Shown: in pieces, positions 35,013-43,676 of the stretch | Numbering within the stretch: the first letter of the stretch is position 1 | Layout of the letters: the number at the start of each line of letters is the position of its first letter | DNA from: Kribbella catacumbae DSM 19601 | GTDB lineage: Bacteria; Actinomycetota; Actinomycetes; Propionibacteriales; Kribbellaceae | Assembly (NCBI RefSeq): GCF_000372465.1 | Contig: NZ_AQUZ01000018.1 | Location: forward strand, 87,783 to 151,782 | Direction: 5' to 3' | Length of the DNA: 64,000 nucleotides | Program-made: the position numbers and the translations under genes | Notes under the pieces: generated by a model | Databases searched by the model: none | What the model saw: only the letters and a program-made list of their open reading frames with translations | What the model was told of the DNA's origin: nothing

Positions 35013-35531
35013 GTGACTCTTCACCCCGACGAGGGCCCGGCCGCCGCAGTCGAGCGGCTGCACCATGAGCTGCTCGCGCGGCCGGACGACAACGAACTGC
35101 GGCGTCAGCTCGCCTGGGCGATCAGGCGGATGACCGAGGCCTCACTGGCGATCACCATCTACGAGGTGCGGTTGATCGCGAGCGAGCAGCAGCGCGCGAT
35201 GTGCCGGGAGGCCGCGGCCCGGATCCTCGAGCTGGCGCCATGGGACGACGAGCTGCGGACGTTCGCGAACGGTTTGGCAGCCGAGGTCGAGAGCGGTGGG
35301 CAGTGGGTCTGGCAGAGCCGGTCGACGGCGATCGTACTGGCGGTCTGCGCGGTCGTCGTCGGGCTCGGGCTCGTCGTGACCGGCGGGTTCACCGGCGACG
35401 TCGTACTGATCGTCATCGCCGGTGTCCTCAGCAGTGCGGCGCTCGCCGGCATCGTGCTGGCGTTCCGGCGACAGAGCTGGCAGCTCGCCGCCAGAGCCGC
35501 CGCACCCGTGATCCAGCACGCCGGGATCTGA
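35013..35531 (+). CDS. TPR-like protein with two membrane helices
   Basis: The 172-residue protein has a helical N-terminus like one to two TPR units (AAVERLHHELLARPDDNELR, ARILELAPWDDELRTF) and two C-terminal membrane helices (about 108-128 and 133-153). It may anchor or gather partners at the membrane. It is the last gene of the operon that began at 26888; the stop at 35531 faces the converging beta-helix pseudogene. Confidence 0.6.
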   Translation: MTLHPDEGPAAAVERLHHELLARPDDNELRRQLAWAIRRMTEASLAITIYEVRLIASEQQRAMCREAAARILELAPWDDELRTFANGLAAEVESGGQWVWQSRSTAIVLAVCAVVVGLGLVVTGGFTGDVVLIVIAGVLSSAALAGIVLAFRRQSWQLAARAAAPVIQHAGI

Positions 35532-35580
35532 GCTCGACGCCCGCCGACGATTCGTTGCTGGCCTCCCAGAGTCTCCGCGC

Positions 35581-36511
35581 TCAGTCCTGCCGCGCCCGCT
35601 GAGCGGCGTACAGGTCGGTGACTGACGGCCGCGACGCCAGTTGATAGGTGCCGTTTTCGAGGTCTCCCGGGAAGTCGCGCGGCAGGCCGCTGCCCGCGGA
35701 GGCCAGGCCCTGTACGCCGACGGCGATGCTGCGGGGAGCGACATCGGCGAAGGGCATCGCTCGGTGGGTGTCGAAGGTGCCTTCGGCCATCGTGCCGCGG
35801 CGCCAGACGTTGCCGGCCGACAGGCCTTCGAGGTTGAGGCCGTGATGCAGCGCGCCGGCCGGCAGCGGTACTGCGAACTTCTCGATCTCGAAGCCGTCGA
35901 CCAGGTTGTCATGTGATTGCATCCGGCAAGCAAAGCTGTGGTGCGCGGATCGTCCGCCGACCGCGACATCGGTCAGCGTGACCGCCTTGGTGGTGGTGAA
36001 CCCGAACCCGAGATCGCAGTTCTCGACCCGTACGTCGTCCGCCCAGCAATCGTGAACCGCCTGGAAACAAAGGCCGTTCGAGCCAGGATGGCGGTTGTGG
36101 ATCGTCATCGGCCGGAGCTCGTTCCGGATCGTCAGCGACTCCACCCCGAGGTCGTGCACGGTCGGCCCCAGCGCCCGGATCCGCGACGGCCAGCTCGGCT
36201 GCAGGTCGTAACGCAACGGCTGGGCCAACCTCACCCAGGCGATCCCCGAGCACCCTTCCGAGGCGGCGAAGTCCTCGGCCTCGGACTTGGCCTTTCGTTC
36301 GGGCGCGATCACCCAGATCTGCCCGCCGGTCCACGACCAGCGGCTCTGCAGACTCGGCTGCAGGTTGGGGCGATAGGACTCATCCAGCGGCGGAGATATC
36401 GCGAGCAGTGGTTCCGCTGGATGGAACTCCCCCGGCGGAGGCGGGAAGCGCGGCCGCGGCTGGGAGGCTGACAGCACTGGCTAGCAGCAAACGGCGGGTA
36501 AGTCTCGGCAT
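35581..36511 (-). pseudogene. Frameshifted secreted right-handed beta-helix (pectate-lyase-like) protein
   Basis: An ATG at 36511 with AGGAG eight bases upstream opens a good signal peptide (MPRLTRRLLLASAVSLPAAA), but this frame stops at 36380-36382. The rest of the protein continues in another frame to 35581. It shows beta-helix turns such as VHDLGVESLTIRNEL and DVRVENCDLGFGFTTTKAV, the HHGLNLEGLSAGN coil and a final YAAQRARQD. That frame's own first ATG (36477) has no ribosome site. A single frameshift near 36400 therefore separates export signal and body. The family degrades or binds plant cell-wall glycans. Confidence 0.72.
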
Positions 36512-36707
36512 GGAAAACGCTCCTCGGGGCGGCGAGGTTTCGCAGGACGGGACCTAGTTTCACTGGACGGAATCAGCCTGACAAGAGCCAATCAGCCCTT
36601 GAGCCCGGAATGGGCGATTCCCTCGACCTGGACTTCGACAGCCCGCTACCGCCGGCCGGTCGCCGATGATGGAATGAGCCGCTGCGGATTGGCGTTCACC
36701 ACGGTGA

Positions 36708-36729
36708 GGTAGTTTAATCGTGAACTACC
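36708..36729 (+). promoter_or_regulatory. Inverted-repeat operator before the flavin oxidoreductase pair
   Basis: GGTAGTT and AACTACC flank an 8-base centre, 20 bases before the start at 36749. TAGTT...AACTA is the usual form of a MarR-family site, but no MarR gene is adjacent. Confidence 0.55.
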
Positions 36730-36748
36730 AAGATCTCGAGGAGCGCAG

Positions 36749-37879
36749 ATGCAGTTCGGTGTGTTCACCGTCGGCGACGTGACCAAGGACCCGGTCAGCG
36801 GCCGGACGCTGACCGAGGGCGAGCGGATCCAGCAGATGGTGACCGTCGCCCTGAAGGCCGAGGAAGTCGGTCTGGACGTGTTCGCGACCGGCGAGCACCA
36901 CAACCCGCCGTTCGTACCGTCGTCGCCGACCACGCTGCTCGGCTTCATCGCCGCCAAGACCTCGAAGATCCTGCTCTCCACCTCCACGACGCTGATCACC
37001 ACGAACGACCCGGTGAAGATCGCCGAGGACTACGCGATGCTGCAGCACCTGGCCGACGGCCGGGTGGACCTGATGATGGGCCGCGGCAACACCGGCCCGG
37101 TCTACCCGTGGTTCGGGCAGGACATCCGCAACGGCATCCAGCTCGCGGTCGAGAACTACGCCCTGCTGCGCCGGCTCTGGCGCGAGGACGTGGTCAGCTG
37201 GGAAGGCAAGTTCCGTACTCCGCTCGAAGGCTTCACCTCGACCCCGCGCCCGCTGGACGGCGTACCGCCGTTCGTCTGGCACGGCTCGATCCGCAGCCCC
37301 GAGATCGCCGAGCAGGCGGCGTACTACGGCGACGGGTTCTTCCACAACAACATCTTCTGGCCGGCCGACCACACCGCGCGGCTGATCCAGCACTACCGTT
37401 CGCGCTTCGAGCACTACGGTCACGGCGCCGCGGACCAGGCGATCGTCGGGCTCGGCGGGCAGGTATTCATGCGCAAGAACTCGCAGGACGCGCGGGCGGA
37501 GTACCGGCCGTACTTCGACCACTCGCCGATCTACGGCGGCGGCCCGTCGATGGAAGACACCATGGAGCAGACCCCGCTCGCGGTCGGCAGCCCGCAGGAG
37601 ATCATCGACCGGACCATGACGTTCCGGGAGAAGTTCGGTGACTACCAGCGGCAGTTGTTCATCGCCGACCACGCCGGCCTGCCGGTGAAGACGGTGCTGG
37701 AGCAGCTGGACATCCTCGGCGAGGAAGTGATTCCCGTACTGCGTAAGGAGTTCGACGCATTGCGACCGGCGCACGTACCGGAGGCTCCGACTCACGAGTC
37801 GCTGAAGGCGGCGGCCGATCGGGGCCGTGCGCTCGAGACCGTCAGCCCGGAGGTCGTCGGCCTGGAGGGGACCCGATGA
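36749..37879 (+). CDS. CE1758-type FMN-dependent luciferase-like monooxygenase
   Basis: The 376-residue luciferase-like barrel begins MQFGVFTVGDVTKDPVSG and holds VGLDVFATGEHHNPPFVPSS, DGRVDLMMGRGNTGPVYPWF and FVWHGSIRSPEIAEQAAYYG. This is the pattern of the CE1758 group. It should use FMNH2 and oxygen to oxidise an unknown substrate. AGGAG lies upstream of ATG 36749. The next gene, a flavin reductase, overlaps it by 4 bases, so it is probably the source of reduced flavin. Confidence 0.9.
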   Translation: MQFGVFTVGDVTKDPVSGRTLTEGERIQQMVTVALKAEEVGLDVFATGEHHNPPFVPSSPTTLLGFIAAKTSKILLSTSTTLITTNDPVKIAEDYAMLQHLADGRVDLMMGRGNTGPVYPWFGQDIRNGIQLAVENYALLRRLWREDVVSWEGKFRTPLEGFTSTPRPLDGVPPFVWHGSIRSPEIAEQAAYYGDGFFHNNIFWPADHTARLIQHYRSRFEHYGHGAADQAIVGLGGQVFMRKNSQDARAEYRPYFDHSPIYGGGPSMEDTMEQTPLAVGSPQEIIDRTMTFREKFGDYQRQLFIADHAGLPVKTVLEQLDILGEEVIPVLRKEFDALRPAHVPEAPTHESLKAAADRGRALETVSPEVVGLEGTR

Positions 37880-38478
37880 CCGAGCGCACGATCGCGGTGG
37901 TGACAGCCGGCCTCACGACACCTTCGTCGACGCGACTGCTCGCCGATCGACTGTCCGCCGCTGTCCGAGACCAACTGGACGGACGCGGTACGGCGTACCG
38001 GGTCGAGGTGATCGAGCTGCGTGAACTCGCGCATGATCTGACCAACAACCTGCTGACCGGCTTCCCGTCGCGGGAGCTCGGGAAGGTGCTCGAGACCGTT
38101 GTCGCGGCGGATGGTCTGATCGCGGTGACGCCGACCTTCAGCGCGTCGTACAACGGCCTGTTCAAGATGTTCTTCGATGTCCTGGACGACCAGGCGCTGG
38201 CCGGCAAACCCGTCCTGATCGCCGCAACCGGCGGCACCGAACGCCACTCACTCGTGCTGGATTTTGCGCTGCGGCCACTCTTCTCGTACCTGAAGGCGGT
38301 AGTGCTGCCGACCGGCGTCTACGCCGCTTCCTCCGACTGGGGAGCGGGCGCCACCAAACTCCACGGACGCATCGACCGCGCCGCAGCAGAACTAGTCGAT
38401 GCCATGAGCAACGAACGCCGGGCACCCGTGGATCCTTACGCCAACCCGACGCCGTTCGAGGATCTGCTCAACAGCTGA
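37876..38478 (+). CDS. CE1759-type NADPH-dependent FMN reductase
   Basis: The 200-residue flavodoxin-fold protein has GLTTPSSTRLLADRLSAAVR, LIAVTPTFSASYNGLFKMFF (FMN loop) and PVLIAATGGTERHSLVLDFA. It reduces FMN for the preceding monooxygenase in a two-component system. The start overlaps the monooxygenase stop (ATGA). The stop at 38478 is nine bases before inverted repeat copy B. Confidence 0.9.
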   Translation: MTERTIAVVTAGLTTPSSTRLLADRLSAAVRDQLDGRGTAYRVEVIELRELAHDLTNNLLTGFPSRELGKVLETVVAADGLIAVTPTFSASYNGLFKMFFDVLDDQALAGKPVLIAATGGTERHSLVLDFALRPLFSYLKAVVLPTGVYAASSDWGAGATKLHGRIDRAAAELVDAMSNERRAPVDPYANPTPFEDLLNS

Positions 38479-38486
38479 GATCCGTG

Positions 38487-38580
38487 CCGATCGACAGGAC
38501 ATAGTCCCGAATTCCTGACCCCTGACCTACTCCCTGAGCGGGCGAGGCTGCGCGGCTCCGGACTATGTCCTGTCGATCGG
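38487..38580. repeat. Long inverted repeat, copy B
   Basis: Arms 38487-38507 and 38560-38580 are perfect 21-base complements around a 52-base loop. The core CCGATCGACAGGACATAGT equals copy A except that one C-G pair is T-A, changed on both arms. The right arm supplies the TAG stop of the TetR gene and its last residues (VPIDRT). It lies between two converging genes, where it could act as a two-way terminator. Confidence 0.85.
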
Positions 38581-39357
38581 GACACCACCGCCGCGCTCAG
38601 CGATCAGAAGAGCTGTGCCGTCGAGGATTCGGGTTAGGCCGAAGGTGAGGGCGTGGGCGGGGTCCATGGTGGCTTGGTATTCCTGGCCGGCTGAGGTGCC
38701 GACGCGGCCGGCTACCGGGAACTTGTCGGCCAGGCCGGCCATGTAGCGCTCCAACACCGGACTCGTGGTCAGCCACCACTCCTCGTCCGACATGCCGGAC
38801 TCCTGCTGCGTCCGCAACTGCTCGGCGGCCGCTCGGGCCGTGCCCGTGACATGCGTGATGACGAGGGCGAGTGTCGAGTCCATCTCGACGTCGGTGAGGC
38901 CGAGGCCGTCCAATGGGCGGAGCTCGGCTTCGTACTTGAGGCTGATGTTCGGCCCGAGGGCATTGCGCCCCGCCGAGATGTCGTGGAGCCATGGGTGCCG
39001 GGTCAGCACGTCCCAGTTGCGGCGGGCGATGAACTCGAGCGCGCCACGCCAGCCGCCCGACTGACGGGACGGCTCGTCGACGTCGGCGTACAGGCTTCCA
39101 TAGACGGTGTCGAACATCAGGTCGGCCAACTCGCCCTTGCCCGGTACGTGCGTGTAGAGCGACATCGTGCCGACCTTCAACTGCTCGGCGACCAGCCGCA
39201 TCGAGACGGCCTCGAGCCCGCTGGCGTCGGCGAGCCCGATCGCCGCCTGGACGATCGAGCGCACCGTCAGCCCGGATCTGCCCGGCTTGGTGTGACTGCC
39301 CCAGAGCAGCGCCAAACTGCGCGCCGGATCGGATGGCGCGGTCTTCTTTCCACTCAC
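38563..39357 (-). CDS. TetR-family regulator with TetR-type C-terminal domain
   Basis: From GTG 39357 the protein has 264 residues. The helix-turn-helix is VRSIVQAAIGLADASGLEAV, continuing as SMRLVAEQLKVGTMSLYTHV (residues about 35-75). The C-terminal part resembles the TetR/AcrR C-terminal ligand domain (RNWDVLTRHPWLHDI). The start region carries a 14-base tandem duplication (CTTTCCACTCAC at 39346-39357 and 39360-39371). It is divergent from an ABC exporter, the classic drug-responsive arrangement. Confidence 0.87.
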   Translation of the reverse strand: MSGKKTAPSDPARSLALLWGSHTKPGRSGLTVRSIVQAAIGLADASGLEAVSMRLVAEQLKVGTMSLYTHVPGKGELADLMFDTVYGSLYADVDEPSRQSGGWRGALEFIARRNWDVLTRHPWLHDISAGRNALGPNISLKYEAELRPLDGLGLTDVEMDSTLALVITHVTGTARAAAEQLRTQQESGMSDEEWWLTTSPVLERYMAGLADKFPVAGRVGTSAGQEYQATMDPAHALTFGLTRILDGTALLIAERGGGVPIDRT

Positions 39358-39396
39358 AGCTTTCCACTCACGGGAACAAACTCCAGCCGGTCGTCG

Positions 39397-39435
39397 TTGA
39401 CCCGATCGTACCTGAGTCGTACGGTGTACGGTACA
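39397..39435 (+). promoter_or_regulatory. Promoter and TetR-type operator of the ABC exporter
   Basis: TTGACC (39397-39402), 17 bases and TACGGT (39420-39425) form the promoter. TGTAC-G-GTACA (39425-39435) is an 11-base palindrome that runs from the -10 toward +1, well placed for the divergent TetR protein. Confidence 0.6.
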
Positions 39436-39468
39436 GTCTACGGCTCGCGCCGAACGAGAGGGTGGGAA

Positions 39469-40422
39469 GTGACTACGGAGCGTGTGATCGAGGCGTTCGA
39501 AGTACGCAAGAACTACGCCGGAGGCACCGAGGGGGCGGGGCTGAACGGATTCGACCTGGAGGTGAGCGCCGGCACGGTGACCGGCCTGCTCGGGCCGAAC
39601 GGGGCCGGCAAGACGACAGCGGTACGGATCCTGGCGACCCTGCTCACGATGGATTCCGGCGAGGCACGGATCGCCGGGTACGACGTCCGCCGGCAGGGCG
39701 CGGAGGTCAGGCGCAGGATCGGCCTGGTCGGCCAGTCCGCCGCCGTCGACGAGATCCTCACCGGCAAGCAGAACCTGGTCATGTTCGGCCGGCTTAACCA
39801 TCTCGGCCATGCCAAGGCGGTACGCCGGGCCGACGAACTGCTCGAGCGCTTCAGCCTGACCGAGTCGGCCGCGTTGCCGGCTTCGAAGTACTCGGGTGGG
39901 ATGCGGAGGCGGCTTGACCTGGCCGCGAGCCTGATCGTCGCGCCGGCGGTGCTGTTCGTCGACGAGCCGACCACTGGGCTCGATCCGGGCGGGCGGGCCG
40001 AGGTGTGGTCCGCGGTGCGCGAGCTCGTGAAGGGCGGGACGACGGTGTTGCTGACCACGCAGTACCTGGACGAGGCCGACCAGCTGGCCGACCGGATCTC
40101 GATGCTCAAGGCAGGCAAAGTCGTTGCCGAGGGCACCCCGGATGCGCTGAAGGCCCAGCTGGGCGCGGACTGGCTGGACCTGGTGGTCACCGAGCAGGAC
40201 GACGTCCAGCACATCCGGCAGCTGGTCGACCGGCTTGCCGACGGCGAGGTCCGGGTGGACGGGTTGCGGGTGAGCATCCCGGTCAAGGACCGCACCCGGG
40301 CACTCGTCGAGGTCGCCACTTTGTTGCAGGGAGCAAATATCGAACCGGAGGACATCACTTTGCGCAGACCGACCTTGGACGAGGTCTTCCTGAACCTGAC
40401 CGGATCGGGGGTGCCGGCATGA
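39469..40422 (+). CDS. DrrA-like ABC transporter ATPase
   Basis: GTG 39469 gives 317 residues. Walker A GPNGAGKTT, signature YSGGMRRRL, Walker B VLFVDEPTTGLDP and the H-loop-replacing TTQYLDEADQL are all present. The C-terminal extension (ITLRRPTLDEVFLNLTG) is typical of daunorubicin-resistance (DrrA) ATPases. It powers export of a drug-like molecule with the permease encoded next, which it overlaps by 4 bases. Expression is probably released when the divergent TetR binds its ligand. Confidence 0.92.
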   Translation: MTTERVIEAFEVRKNYAGGTEGAGLNGFDLEVSAGTVTGLLGPNGAGKTTAVRILATLLTMDSGEARIAGYDVRRQGAEVRRRIGLVGQSAAVDEILTGKQNLVMFGRLNHLGHAKAVRRADELLERFSLTESAALPASKYSGGMRRRLDLAASLIVAPAVLFVDEPTTGLDPGGRAEVWSAVRELVKGGTTVLLTTQYLDEADQLADRISMLKAGKVVAEGTPDALKAQLGADWLDLVVTEQDDVQHIRQLVDRLADGEVRVDGLRVSIPVKDRTRALVEVATLLQGANIEPEDITLRRPTLDEVFLNLTGSGVPA

Positions 40423-41213
40423 CGGCGCGACTGGGCTGGGCCCTGGCGGACGGCTGGACGATCACCCGGCGGGCTTTGCTGCACTGGCGGATGCAGCCGT
40501 GGCCGGTGATCTTCGGCTGGTTCTTCCCGGTGCTGATGTTGCTGATGTTCGGCGCCCTGCTCGGCGGCGCGATGGAGACCCCGGCCGGTGAGTCGTACTA
40601 CGAACTGCTGGTGCCGGGCATCTTCGCGCTGGCGATGCTGTTCGGGCTGGAGGCGACGATGACCGCGGTCACCACCGACGTGGCCAAGGGCGTCACCGAC
40701 CGGTTCCGTTCGCTGCCGATGAGTTCGGCGGCGGTTGTTCTCGGCCGGTGCATCGCGGATCTGCTTGATTCGGCTGTCGGGTTGCTCGTGCTGAGCGGCG
40801 CCGGGCTTGCGCTCGGCTGGCGGTGGCACGGCAGCATGCTCGAGGCGCTGGCGGCCTTCGGGCTGCTTCTGCTGCTGCGGTTCGCGCTGCTCTGGGTCGG
40901 GATCTTCATCGGGCTCGCCGTGAAGAACGCCCAGAGCATCATGGCCGTGCAGGTGCTGATCTGGCCGATCGGATTCCTGTCCAGCGCGTTCGTCGCCACC
41001 TCGACGATGCCCGACTGGCTCGGCACGATCGCCCAGTGGAATCCGCTGTCGGCGGCGGCGACCGCCGCCAGGTCGCTGTTCGGCAACCCCGATCCGTCGG
41101 CGGCCTCGTGGATCGGCGACCACGCTCTCGAAGCCGCGATCATCGGCCCGCTGCTGCTGACCGCGATTTTCCTGCCGCTGTCCGCGGCCACCTTCCGGCG
41201 GCTGTCCAACTGA
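40419..41213 (+). CDS. DrrB-like ABC-2 permease
   Basis: ATG 40419 overlaps the ATPase stop. The 264-residue protein has six membrane helices and the ABC-2 pattern (PVIFGWFFPVLMLLMFGALL near the start, TDRFRSLPMSSAAVVLGRC cytoplasmic loop, QVLIWPIGFLSSAFV). It forms the export channel for the upstream ATPase. Confidence 0.9.
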   Translation: MTARLGWALADGWTITRRALLHWRMQPWPVIFGWFFPVLMLLMFGALLGGAMETPAGESYYELLVPGIFALAMLFGLEATMTAVTTDVAKGVTDRFRSLPMSSAAVVLGRCIADLLDSAVGLLVLSGAGLALGWRWHGSMLEALAAFGLLLLLRFALLWVGIFIGLAVKNAQSIMAVQVLIWPIGFLSSAFVATSTMPDWLGTIAQWNPLSAAATAARSLFGNPDPSAASWIGDHALEAAIIGPLLLTAIFLPLSAATFRRLSN

Positions 41214-41279
41214 AGGTCTTGCGCTGATTCTTACTTCCCGGCGTGAATGATCCTGCCCGGAAACGGGTAACGATGGGGG

Positions 41280-42224
41280 ATGGAGTATCGCGATGGAGTC
41301 GTCCGCCGGGCGGCGTGGGAGGTTCCCCACGCCGCCGGGCGGTCGCTCGGCGTCGATGCCGCGCGGCGGATCGCGCGAGTGGTGGGCTCCGCCGAGGGCC
41401 TGACCGAGGCCGGCGTCACGCGAGTCGCCAACCGGATCTCACCGCGGGTCGCGGACCGGAATCCGCACCTGGTGAAGATCTCGCCGGAGTGGGCGACGAC
41501 CGACATCGCAGTACGGCGACAGGGTCTGCGGTGGCATCTCGACCTCCGCGACAACCTGCAGGCGGTCCTGTACTACGCGGGGCGCTACGAGCCGGCCGTC
41601 ACGCGCTTCCTGCGCTCCGAGTTGAAGCCGGGCGACGTAGTACTGGACATCGGGGCGAACATCGGGCTGCACAGCCTCGGCGCGGCCAAGCAACTGCGTG
41701 ACCTCGGTGGTGGTCAGGTGATCGCCTTCGAGCCGGCCGAGGATTCGTTGGACAAGCTGCGCGCCGCGGCCGAGAGCAACGGGCTGGCCGACCTCATCAC
41801 GCTGGTACCGGTGGCACTAGGCGAGCGCAAGCACCAGGCGGCGCTGCACGCGGACTCGCGCTATGACCCGGCTGACTCGGGCGTCCGGTCGCTGCAGGCG
41901 GATGGCGAGGTCGTCCAGGACGTACCCGTGATCCGGCTGGACGACTGGGTGCGCGAACGGTCGCTGGAGCGCCTCGACGTGGTCAAGCTCGACGTCGAGG
42001 GCTCAGAGACGGCCGCCCTCGCCGGCGCGACCAGGACGCTGATCCGGCTACAGCCGCGCGCCGTACTCGTCGAGGACAAGCGTGCCGACCTCAGGCCGCG
42101 GCTGCACGCAGTACTGGATGAGCTTGGTTACCGGTCGACCGGAGCGACCTTCGACCACAACACGCTCTTCCGGCCCGACCGCCGCGAGCAGGCCGCCGTC
42201 ACCCGACGCCACTCGGTGCGCTGA
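41280..42224 (+). CDS. FkbM-family SAM-dependent methyltransferase
   Basis: The 314-residue protein has a Rossmann methyltransferase core: VVLDIGANIGLHSLGAAK (SAM loop), VIAFEPAEDSLDKLR and DVVKLDVEGSETAALAGA. These are the FkbM hallmarks. Such enzymes O-methylate sugars or polyketides; the target here is unknown. The first 90 residues are less typical and may contact the substrate. It is separated from the ABC genes by 66 bases. Confidence 0.88.
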   Translation: MEYRDGVVRRAAWEVPHAAGRSLGVDAARRIARVVGSAEGLTEAGVTRVANRISPRVADRNPHLVKISPEWATTDIAVRRQGLRWHLDLRDNLQAVLYYAGRYEPAVTRFLRSELKPGDVVLDIGANIGLHSLGAAKQLRDLGGGQVIAFEPAEDSLDKLRAAAESNGLADLITLVPVALGERKHQAALHADSRYDPADSGVRSLQADGEVVQDVPVIRLDDWVRERSLERLDVVKLDVEGSETAALAGATRTLIRLQPRAVLVEDKRADLRPRLHAVLDELGYRSTGATFDHNTLFRPDRREQAAVTRRHSVR

Positions 42225-42251
42225 CGGCCGTCACCCGCGCGCTGATAGCCG

Positions 42252-43019
42252 TCACGGCATCAGCTGGCCGCCGTTGACCTCGATGATCTGGCCGGTGACG
42301 TAGCTGCTCATCGCGTCCGAGGCGAGGTAGAGGATGGTGCCGACGCATTCGCGCGGGGCGCCGGTGCGGCCCATCGGGATCGCGGCGCGCATCGCCTGCA
42401 GCTGCTCGTCGCCGGTGTGCCGGTCGTGGAAGGGCGTCCGGATGACGCCGGGCGAGATCGCGTTGACGCGGATGCCTTCGGGCGCCAGCTCCTTGGCCAG
42501 ACCACGGGTGAACGTGCTGACAGCGCCCTTGCTGGTCGCGTAGACGACCGAGCCGCCGCCTCCGCCGTGCCGTCCGGAGATCGAGGTGACGTTGACGATC
42601 GCGCCGCCGCCCTGCGCGCGCAGTACCGGCACGATCCGCCGGCACATCGCGAACACCGACGTCAGGTTGACGTCCATGATCCGGTGGAACTCCTCGTCCG
42701 GTAGGTCGGTCACCGGCGCGCGCTTGACCAGGTCACCGGCGTTGTTGACCAGTACGTCGATCCGCCCGTGCCGCGCGAGCACCTCGTCGATGAGCGCGGC
42801 GGCGGAGTCCGCGACCGCGAGATCGGCCTGGTGCACCGACGCCGTACCGCCCGCGGTGCTCACCGCGGTCGACGTGTGCCGCACGCCCTCCTCGTTGCGG
42901 TGGTAGTGCAACGCGACCGTCGCCCCCGCCTCGGCAAACCCCACCGCGGCCGCCGCCCCGATCCCGCTGCTGGCCCCGGTGATGAGGACGACCTGATCCC
43001 TGAAGTCAAGAAATGCCAT
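42252..43019 (-). CDS. SDR-family oxidoreductase
   Basis: The 255-residue Rossmann protein has TGASSGIGAAAAVGF (cofactor loop), LVNNAGD, the catalytic Ser and YATSKG (Tyr-Lys) and ISPGVIRTPFHD. It resembles 3-oxoacyl-ACP-reductase or glucose-dehydrogenase-type SDRs. An NAD(P)-dependent alcohol/ketone conversion is certain at the family level; the substrate is unknown. It converges with the FkbM gene. Confidence 0.92.
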   Translation of the reverse strand: MAFLDFRDQVVLITGASSGIGAAAAVGFAEAGATVALHYHRNEEGVRHTSTAVSTAGGTASVHQADLAVADSAAALIDEVLARHGRIDVLVNNAGDLVKRAPVTDLPDEEFHRIMDVNLTSVFAMCRRIVPVLRAQGGGAIVNVTSISGRHGGGGGSVVYATSKGAVSTFTRGLAKELAPEGIRVNAISPGVIRTPFHDRHTGDEQLQAMRAAIPMGRTGAPRECVGTILYLASDAMSSYVTGQIIEVNGGQLMP

Positions 43020-43027
43020 GAGCTAGA

Positions 43028-43046
43028 CCCTAATGCGGCGTTAGGG
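43028..43046 (-). promoter_or_regulatory. Inverted repeat at the SDR promoter
   Basis: CCCTAA (43028-43033) and TTAGGG (43041-43046) are separated by 7 bases, 9 bases before the SDR start. Read on the minus strand, a TAGGGT -10-like hexamer overlaps the repeat, so a protein bound here would occlude the promoter. Confidence 0.45.
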
Positions 43047-43106
43047 GGTTGGCAGAACGCGCCGTGCAGGGGTTTGGGGACGGTGACCCGGCGGTAGCCT
43101 CGATGA

Positions 43107-43646
43107 ATGGGGTATGACCTGGCGAGGCTGGACCTGCGTCGTTGGCGCGTGGCTGATGCGTTGCGGCTGACCGATGCCCATCGGGAGCCCGACATGGTCA
43201 ACCAGGGCGGCATCCGCGACACCGCGAGCGCGGTCGACTGGATCGGCCGGGTGGCAGACCTGGACAACGGGCACGTGTACGCCGTCGCGGATGCCGACGA
43301 CCATCCCATCGGCTGCGTCGCGGTGACCAACATCGACCGCCATCAGGTCGGCTGGACGTGGTACTGGACGATCACCGACGTCCGCGGGCAAGGGGTGGCC
43401 AGGGACGCCCTCCGTGCGCTCGTCGACTGGGCGCATCACGATGCCGGCCTCTATCGGCTGGAGCTCGGCCACCGCACCAACAACCCGGCTTCGTGCGGGG
43501 TGGCGGGCAGCGCGGGCTTCCTCTTCGAAGGCCTCGAACGTCAGCGCCTCAACTACGACGGCACCCGGTACGACGTGGAGCGGCACGCCCGGCTGTCGAC
43601 CGATCCGCTCGAACACCCGCAACGCCCGGTCACCATCACGACCTGA
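43107..43646 (+). CDS. GNAT acetyltransferase, RimJ/RimL type
   Basis: The 179-residue protein has the RimJ/RimL-like order: LDLRRWRVADALRLTDAHRE at the start, WTWYWTITDVRGQGVARDAL (acetyl-CoA loop) and LELGHRTNNPASCGVAGSAGF. These enzymes acetylate protein N-termini or small amines. Confidence 0.87.
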   Translation: MGYDLARLDLRRWRVADALRLTDAHREPDMVNQGGIRDTASAVDWIGRVADLDNGHVYAVADADDHPIGCVAVTNIDRHQVGWTWYWTITDVRGQGVARDALRALVDWAHHDAGLYRLELGHRTNNPASCGVAGSAGFLFEGLERQRLNYDGTRYDVERHARLSTDPLEHPQRPVTITT

Positions 43647-43676
43647 ACGCACCACCCGAACCGCTACCGTTCTGGC

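Noticed and set aside
38851..39468. Upstream extension of the ABC ATPase gene
   Set aside because: The open frame before 39469 runs antisense through the TetR gene and has no protein-like features.
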